Positions 6,999 to 10,319 of a stretch of DNA of 10,319 nucleotides are shown in pieces. A program made the translations under genes and the position numbers. Source of the stretch: an uncultured Gemmatimonadota bacterium (lineage in GTDB: Bacteria; Gemmatimonadota; Gemmatimonadetes; Gemmatimonadales; Gemmatimonadaceae); NCBI GenBank assembly GCA_946887155.1, contig CAMPKM010000075.1, forward strand, positions 1-10,319, in the 5' to 3' direction. Position 1 is the stretch's first letter. The number at the start of each line of letters is the position of its first letter. The notes under the pieces were generated by a model. The model saw only the letters and a program-made list of their open reading frames with translations. It was not told the origin of the DNA and searched no databases.

Positions 6999-7039
6999 GA
7001 CGGGAGACACCGGACGTGAGAACCCACGTGGGTCCCGTC
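6999..7039. repeat. Nested inverted repeat between exported-protein gene and mre11
   Basis: The 107-bp gap before the chosen mre11 start contains a perfect 12-bp palindrome ACCCACGTGGGT (7022-7033). It lies inside a larger hairpin whose outer arms are GACGGGA (6999-7005) and TCCCGTC (7033-7039). There is no T run, so it is not a standard intrinsic terminator. It could be an operator for the mre11 operon or a weak hairpin at the end of the upstream transcript. Confidence 0.4.
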
Positions 7040-7057
7040 GGCACGGCTCCTCTCCGT

Positions 7058-7930
7058 CTACATGGCCCTCAACCACTGGCTGATCGTCATCCGTACCCGG
7101 ACGGGGGGCTTGGCCGGATCGGCTGGTGTCACGAGGGAGTAGAGCGAAAACGTCGTCCGCGCATCAGTGATCCATCCCCGGCGACGGTCAAGGGTCACGC
7201 TCCCGATCACGGTCCCTGACGTCTCGACCACACTCTGCCCGTTTTTCGGCTTGTCCTCATCGTCCGATTTCATCAGACGGCCGCGCAGGGACAGGAACGC
7301 CAGTTCACCCGAGCGCGAGAGTGAATCGAACATGAACTCGGCGTGCAGTACCGCCGTACCCTTTGGATCAACGGAACTGGCGAGCGGCACCGAGAGGCTG
7401 CTGGACCAGGTTGCCCCCGGCGAAATGGCGCGTGTGGGCAGAGTCGCCGGCATCTGCGCCGCCAGCGCCGCCGACGGAACGGCACGTCCACGGCCGCTCG
7501 GCACCCACGCCGAACCGTTAGGCGCGACACGGAAACGGACCGCGCGATTGGCGGCAACCGCCGCCCAGGCGAGCACCGCGCTGGAAGCCGAGTTCGGGGG
7601 TGAATTCACGCGCACCGAGTCCGTCGAACTCACGATCGTGGCCCCTTCGACATCCACGGATTCGACGGCAAGGGTGGCCAGCAGTACCAGCGTTCCCGAT
7701 TCAACCGGTGCGCGGCCGTCCGGGCCGAGCGGGCCAGTCATCTCGACCGTCTGGTCCAGTCGCACCCGGATCGTGTCGCCGGCGCTGGGACGAACCTGAA
7801 GGAGCACAGCCGCCGCGCGCTGTGCCCGCGATTCCGTCCCCAACAGAAAACACATCACCATTGCGACCAGGGCGACCCGGCCCTGGCGCCGGGCAAACCC
7901 GTTTCCCGGCGGCTTACCCGTACGGGTCAT
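7058..7930 (-). CDS. Exported protein of unknown function
   Basis: From ATG at 7930 the protein has 290 residues. A basic start (ARRQGR) leads into a hydrophobic core VALVAMVMCFLLG and an apparent signal-peptidase site near SRAQ (about residue 37). The single Cys in the core is not a lipobox. The mature part is rich in beta-strand-like Val/Thr/Ser stretches. It contains LPTRAISPGATWSSSLSVPL, then a repeat of strands ending RVRMTISQWLRAM, reminiscent of DUF6263-like secreted proteins of these bacteria (uncertain). A GTG 9 codons upstream is a possible longer start. It overlaps the end of the HerA-like gene by 17 nt, so it is probably co-transcribed. Between that stop and this ATG lies the 12-bp palindrome ACCCGTACGGGT (7916-7927), which could shape initiation. 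Confidence 0.75.
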   Translation of the reverse strand: MTRTGKPPGNGFARRQGRVALVAMVMCFLLGTESRAQRAAAVLLQVRPSAGDTIRVRLDQTVEMTGPLGPDGRAPVESGTLVLLATLAVESVDVEGATIVSSTDSVRVNSPPNSASSAVLAWAAVAANRAVRFRVAPNGSAWVPSGRGRAVPSAALAAQMPATLPTRAISPGATWSSSLSVPLASSVDPKGTAVLHAEFMFDSLSRSGELAFLSLRGRLMKSDDEDKPKNGQSVVETSGTVIGSVTLDRRRGWITDARTTFSLYSLVTPADPAKPPVRVRMTISQWLRAM

Positions 7931-9887
7931 CGGACGGTGTGGCGCGGATCGTGGCACGCGCTGGGGTCGGGGACGCCTGATCGCTCCGGACGATTCGCCG
8001 GAACTGCGCCTTGAAATACGACTTCACGTCCTGGGGACGGGTCTTCACGGTCGCATCGCGCGCCCGAAGGACCTCGTGCTCCTCATAGAGGGCGATCACG
8101 TCTTCCACGAAACTCAGCTGGATGGAGGAGTCCAGCGTGCGCAGGGATCGCAACACGGCCTCCGTCAGCGATGGTTCGGCCGCCTGCGGGAACCGATCGG
8201 CGCCCTCGCGGCCGGAGAGCACCGTCGGCCGCGGGAAGCGAACAAAGATCGGTTGTGCGAAGTGCGGATGCCTGACCATCAACTGTCCCTTGTCGAGCGT
8301 TGCCAGCTTGGTCTTTGTCGCCGGTCCGAGGACCTGATACCCCGGCGTCGAGAGTTCGTCCGCGTCCATTCGGCCGAAGAGTGCGGTCGCGGCGTTCCCC
8401 ACCACGCGCCGATGCACCTGCGACCGGAACTGTTGCGCGCCAAAGAGTACCAGCCCCAGATACCGGCCGCGTTCGGAAATATCGAGCAGCATGCGACGGA
8501 CATGCGTGTCGGGTCCATCCGCCTGCGCGTACTTGTTCAACTCATCCACGAAGACGATGAGGTGATTCACGCCAAGCGTACGTCGCTCCAGGTGTTCCCG
8601 CAGGAGCGAAACGACCCGCGCGAACACCAGGTCCTGCGCGTCCTCCTCGAGGTTGGCAACGTCGATCACATACACCGTCTTGTCCTGGAAGGTGCCCCAG
8701 GGAAGGTCCGACCTGACCCCTGCGTCGGTGACCAGCCCTTTGCATCGTTGCGCGATGTTGATCAACCGGTTCCGAACCTTCCTGATGGTCGCGACGTGGT
8801 GCGTCCTCCAGGCCTCGTTGCCACGGTCCTCCATGAAATCGAGTAGATCGCGGAACCATTCCTCGAGGTCGGCAAAGGACTGCACCCGGTAACGCTTCCC
8901 ATTGGCCAGCCGCTCATCGGAGAAATCATGGTCCACGATGCGGTCCCCGATGAAATCGATCAGCGCATCGGCCTTGGCATCGACGTCGTCGCGGTTGAGC
9001 AGCACCGGAGCAAAGCGCAGCACATCCGTCAGGCCCCAGGTCAGGGGCGAGACGTTGGATGACAGCTCGGGATTCGAGCGCAGCGTGTTGAGCGCGAGTC
9101 CGCGGGCGGTGTACGGCGCGTAGTAGTGCACGTTCTCGAATGGCTTCGGCTCGATCCCCATCAGCCGGTACATCTCGCGGTCGCTGTCCTCGAGACGGCC
9201 TGGCTGGTCCAGGAAACAGAGATCGGGTCCCTTCACGTTGAAGCAGAGCGCCGCGACTGATCCCTTGGACGGAGGGAAATGCGTGAAGATCGAGGAGAGC
9301 AGGAACTCGACGGCGCTGGTCTTGGTAGCGAGGCCGGACACGCCGGTGATGTTCAGGTGCGCCGATTCGGGTCCGAGCAGGAAATCGGCATCGAGGTACA
9401 CGGGGGAATTGGTGGCGCCCGCTCGATAGACACCCACCGGAATGGCCGTTCTCGATTCTGGCCGGAGGTAGGAGTCCATTCGCAGTGCGATCGCCACGTC
9501 GTCCGCGTTGGCGAGAAACACCTGGCCCATGGGCACGGGCTGCAACGGCTCCTCGGGGAACTGCCGGAGCACGGCGGCGGTGTAGAGACGGATCTCGGGT
9601 CGTTCGGTCGCGGCGGTGCTGGCTCGATCAGGCGCTCCGTCCGCACTGATCACATCGTGCAGCGGCGATAGCAGGTCGGTGTAGCTCAACCCGTCGGTGA
9701 CGACGCCGTAGATGTGCGGGAGCTGGCCGTCGATGGGATGGGCACCATCGACACGCACGATGGTGCCGATGCCCACGGGTGAATCGAGCGCGGTCCAGAA
9801 GTGAAACTCGTGAGGCGTGTTGGGTCGCCGTTCGGTCGCTACGACGCGCCCGAGCGCCACCCTGTTTGCAGCCTGAAGCATTGCCAT
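7914..9887 (-). CDS. HerA/DUF87-like ATP-binding protein
   Basis: A 657-aa ATPase of the HerA-FtsK type, which in archaea pumps DNA for end resection with NurA and Mre11-Rad50. The N-terminus (about 10-80) is a small barrel of the HAS type: GRVVATERRPNTPHEFHFW followed by short strands and YGVVTDGLSYTD. The nucleotide-binding loop is GVSGLATKTS (182-191), which lacks the usual Gly before the Lys. Walker B is LIVFVDEL (443-450), followed by SERGRYLGLVLFGAQQ with a sensor-type Gln and the basic HRRV segment. The ATG at 9887 gives MAM; a second in-frame ATG lies two codons on. The tail ends in a low-complexity Pro/Ala/Thr region. The neighbours support a role in DNA repair; without NurA in view, exact function is inference. 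Confidence 0.85.
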   Translation of the reverse strand: MAMLQAANRVALGRVVATERRPNTPHEFHFWTALDSPVGIGTIVRVDGAHPIDGQLPHIYGVVTDGLSYTDLLSPLHDVISADGAPDRASTAATERPEIRLYTAAVLRQFPEEPLQPVPMGQVFLANADDVAIALRMDSYLRPESRTAIPVGVYRAGATNSPVYLDADFLLGPESAHLNITGVSGLATKTSAVEFLLSSIFTHFPPSKGSVAALCFNVKGPDLCFLDQPGRLEDSDREMYRLMGIEPKPFENVHYYAPYTARGLALNTLRSNPELSSNVSPLTWGLTDVLRFAPVLLNRDDVDAKADALIDFIGDRIVDHDFSDERLANGKRYRVQSFADLEEWFRDLLDFMEDRGNEAWRTHHVATIRKVRNRLINIAQRCKGLVTDAGVRSDLPWGTFQDKTVYVIDVANLEEDAQDLVFARVVSLLREHLERRTLGVNHLIVFVDELNKYAQADGPDTHVRRMLLDISERGRYLGLVLFGAQQFRSQVHRRVVGNAATALFGRMDADELSTPGYQVLGPATKTKLATLDKGQLMVRHPHFAQPIFVRFPRPTVLSGREGADRFPQAAEPSLTEAVLRSLRTLDSSIQLSFVEDVIALYEEHEVLRARDATVKTRPQDVKSYFKAQFRRIVRSDQASPTPARATIRATPSDDPYG

Positions 9888-9924
9888 AAGCTATCCGCCC
9901 GACCACCCCCGCGTCGCCAACCGG

Positions 9925-9985
9925 GAGTTCGGGGTCAGACCCGGGGTCAGACCCCGGGTCTGACCCCGGGTCTGACCCCGAACTC
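9925..9985. repeat. Perfect 61-bp palindrome of four GGGGTC(A/T)GACCC units
   Basis: Two 30-bp arms are exact reverse complements around a single central base. The arms begin GAGTTC and end GAACTC. Between them are four 12-bp-period units, two reading GGGGTCAGACCC and two reading its inverse, GGGTCTGACCCC. Its last base is the first base of the glnS stop codon on the complementary strand. As RNA it would form a very stable hairpin just after glnS, with no U run following. It resembles a REP/MITE-like intergenic repeat and might end or stabilise the glnS transcript. Confidence 0.9.
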
Positions 9986-10319
9986 TAGCGTTCCTTGACC
10001 TTGGCCCAGGAATCGCGCAGGCCGACGGTCTTGTTGAAAACGAGCGTCCCAGGGCGTGAATCGACAGGATCACTCACGAAGTAGCCCGTGCGCTCGAATT
10101 GATACCGTGTTCCAGGCGGTTCGTCCGCTACGCTTGGCTCGATCCTGGCGTCGGCTATGACCGCGAGGGAATCCGGATTCAGCACCGACATGAAATCCTC
10201 GACGGAATCCGGCTCGGGGATCCGGAACAGCCGGTCATACATCCGCACTTCGCAGGTCAGCGCCGTCGCGGCCGCGACCCAGTGGATAGTGCCCTGGACC
10301 TTCCGACCATCCGGCGAAT
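9985..10319 (-). CDS. glnS: Glutaminyl-tRNA synthetase, C-terminal end, partial
   Basis: The last 111 codons of glnS; the start is outside the window. The frame reads SPDGRKVQGTIHWVAAATAL at the window edge and continues CEVRMYDRLFRIPEPDSVEDF, then RYQFERTGYFVSDP and VFNKTVGLRDSWAKVKER at the end. These match the C-terminal beta-barrel (anticodon-binding) domains of GlnRS, which charges tRNA-Gln, including the near-invariant GTIHWV and RTVGLRD-type blocks. An internal start at 10248 would cut this conserved block, so it is not the real start. The TAG stop (9985-9987) abuts the large palindrome; the HerA-like gene begins 97 nt further along the same strand. Presence of GlnRS implies direct Gln-tRNA charging in this organism. 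Confidence 0.95.
   Translation of the reverse strand, partial: SPDGRKVQGTIHWVAAATALTCEVRMYDRLFRIPEPDSVEDFMSVLNPDSLAVIADARIEPSVADEPPGTRYQFERTGYFVSDPVDSRPGTLVFNKTVGLRDSWAKVKER

Noticed and set aside
9891..10073. Small open frames reading through the palindrome near glnS
   Set aside because: The repeated translated pattern (RGQTRGLTPGLTP-like) simply reflects the GGGGTC repeat units and is not a gene.

Overview
This looks like about 10 kb of chromosome from a high-GC, free-living bacterium. The gene styles suggest Gemmatimonadota or a related phylum: a bacterial Mre11/Rad50 pair next to a HerA-type ATPase, a mammalian-type 6-pyruvoyl-tetrahydropterin synthase, and a glutaminyl-tRNA synthetase. 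This taxonomic guess is inference; no rRNA or tRNA gene lies in the window. All genes but one are on the minus strand, so the region is transcribed from high to low coordinates. No transposase, phage gene, CRISPR array or tRNA was seen.

Right part (about 7914-10319): the 3' end of glnS, then a perfect 61-bp palindrome built from four GGGGTC(A/T)GACCC units that starts on the glnS stop codon. It is followed by a HerA/DUF87-like ATPase with an N-terminal barrel domain and a short overlapping gene for an exported protein of unknown function.

Middle part (2327-6974): a tight operon of Mre11/SbcD nuclease, Rad50/SbcC ATPase (zinc hook CPMC at its midpoint) and a GNAT-family acetyltransferase, each start overlapping the previous stop by 4 nt. 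With the HerA-like gene just upstream this resembles the archaeal HerA-Mre11-Rad50 end-resection cluster, but no NurA nuclease is visible. The Mre11 has Glu in place of one usual metal-binding His.

Left part (1-2308): a 58-aa membrane protein is the only plus-strand gene. Facing away from it on the minus strand is a near-consensus sigma70-type promoter (TTGACC, 17-bp spacer, TAATAT). About 215 nt of highly structured, apparently non-coding sequence follow, ending in a perfect intrinsic terminator. The terminator stands 49 nt upstream of a pterin-synthase gene (PTPS, motif C-x5-HGH), whose stop overlaps the start of a short-chain dehydrogenase. A Trm112-like zinc-knuckle protein follows and runs off the window. 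The transcript between promoter and terminator is either a stand-alone small RNA or a terminating leader (attenuator or riboswitch) that controls the pterin operon. It is the most interesting element here. The PTPS plus reductase pair suggests a tetrahydrobiopterin-like pterin pathway, as inference.
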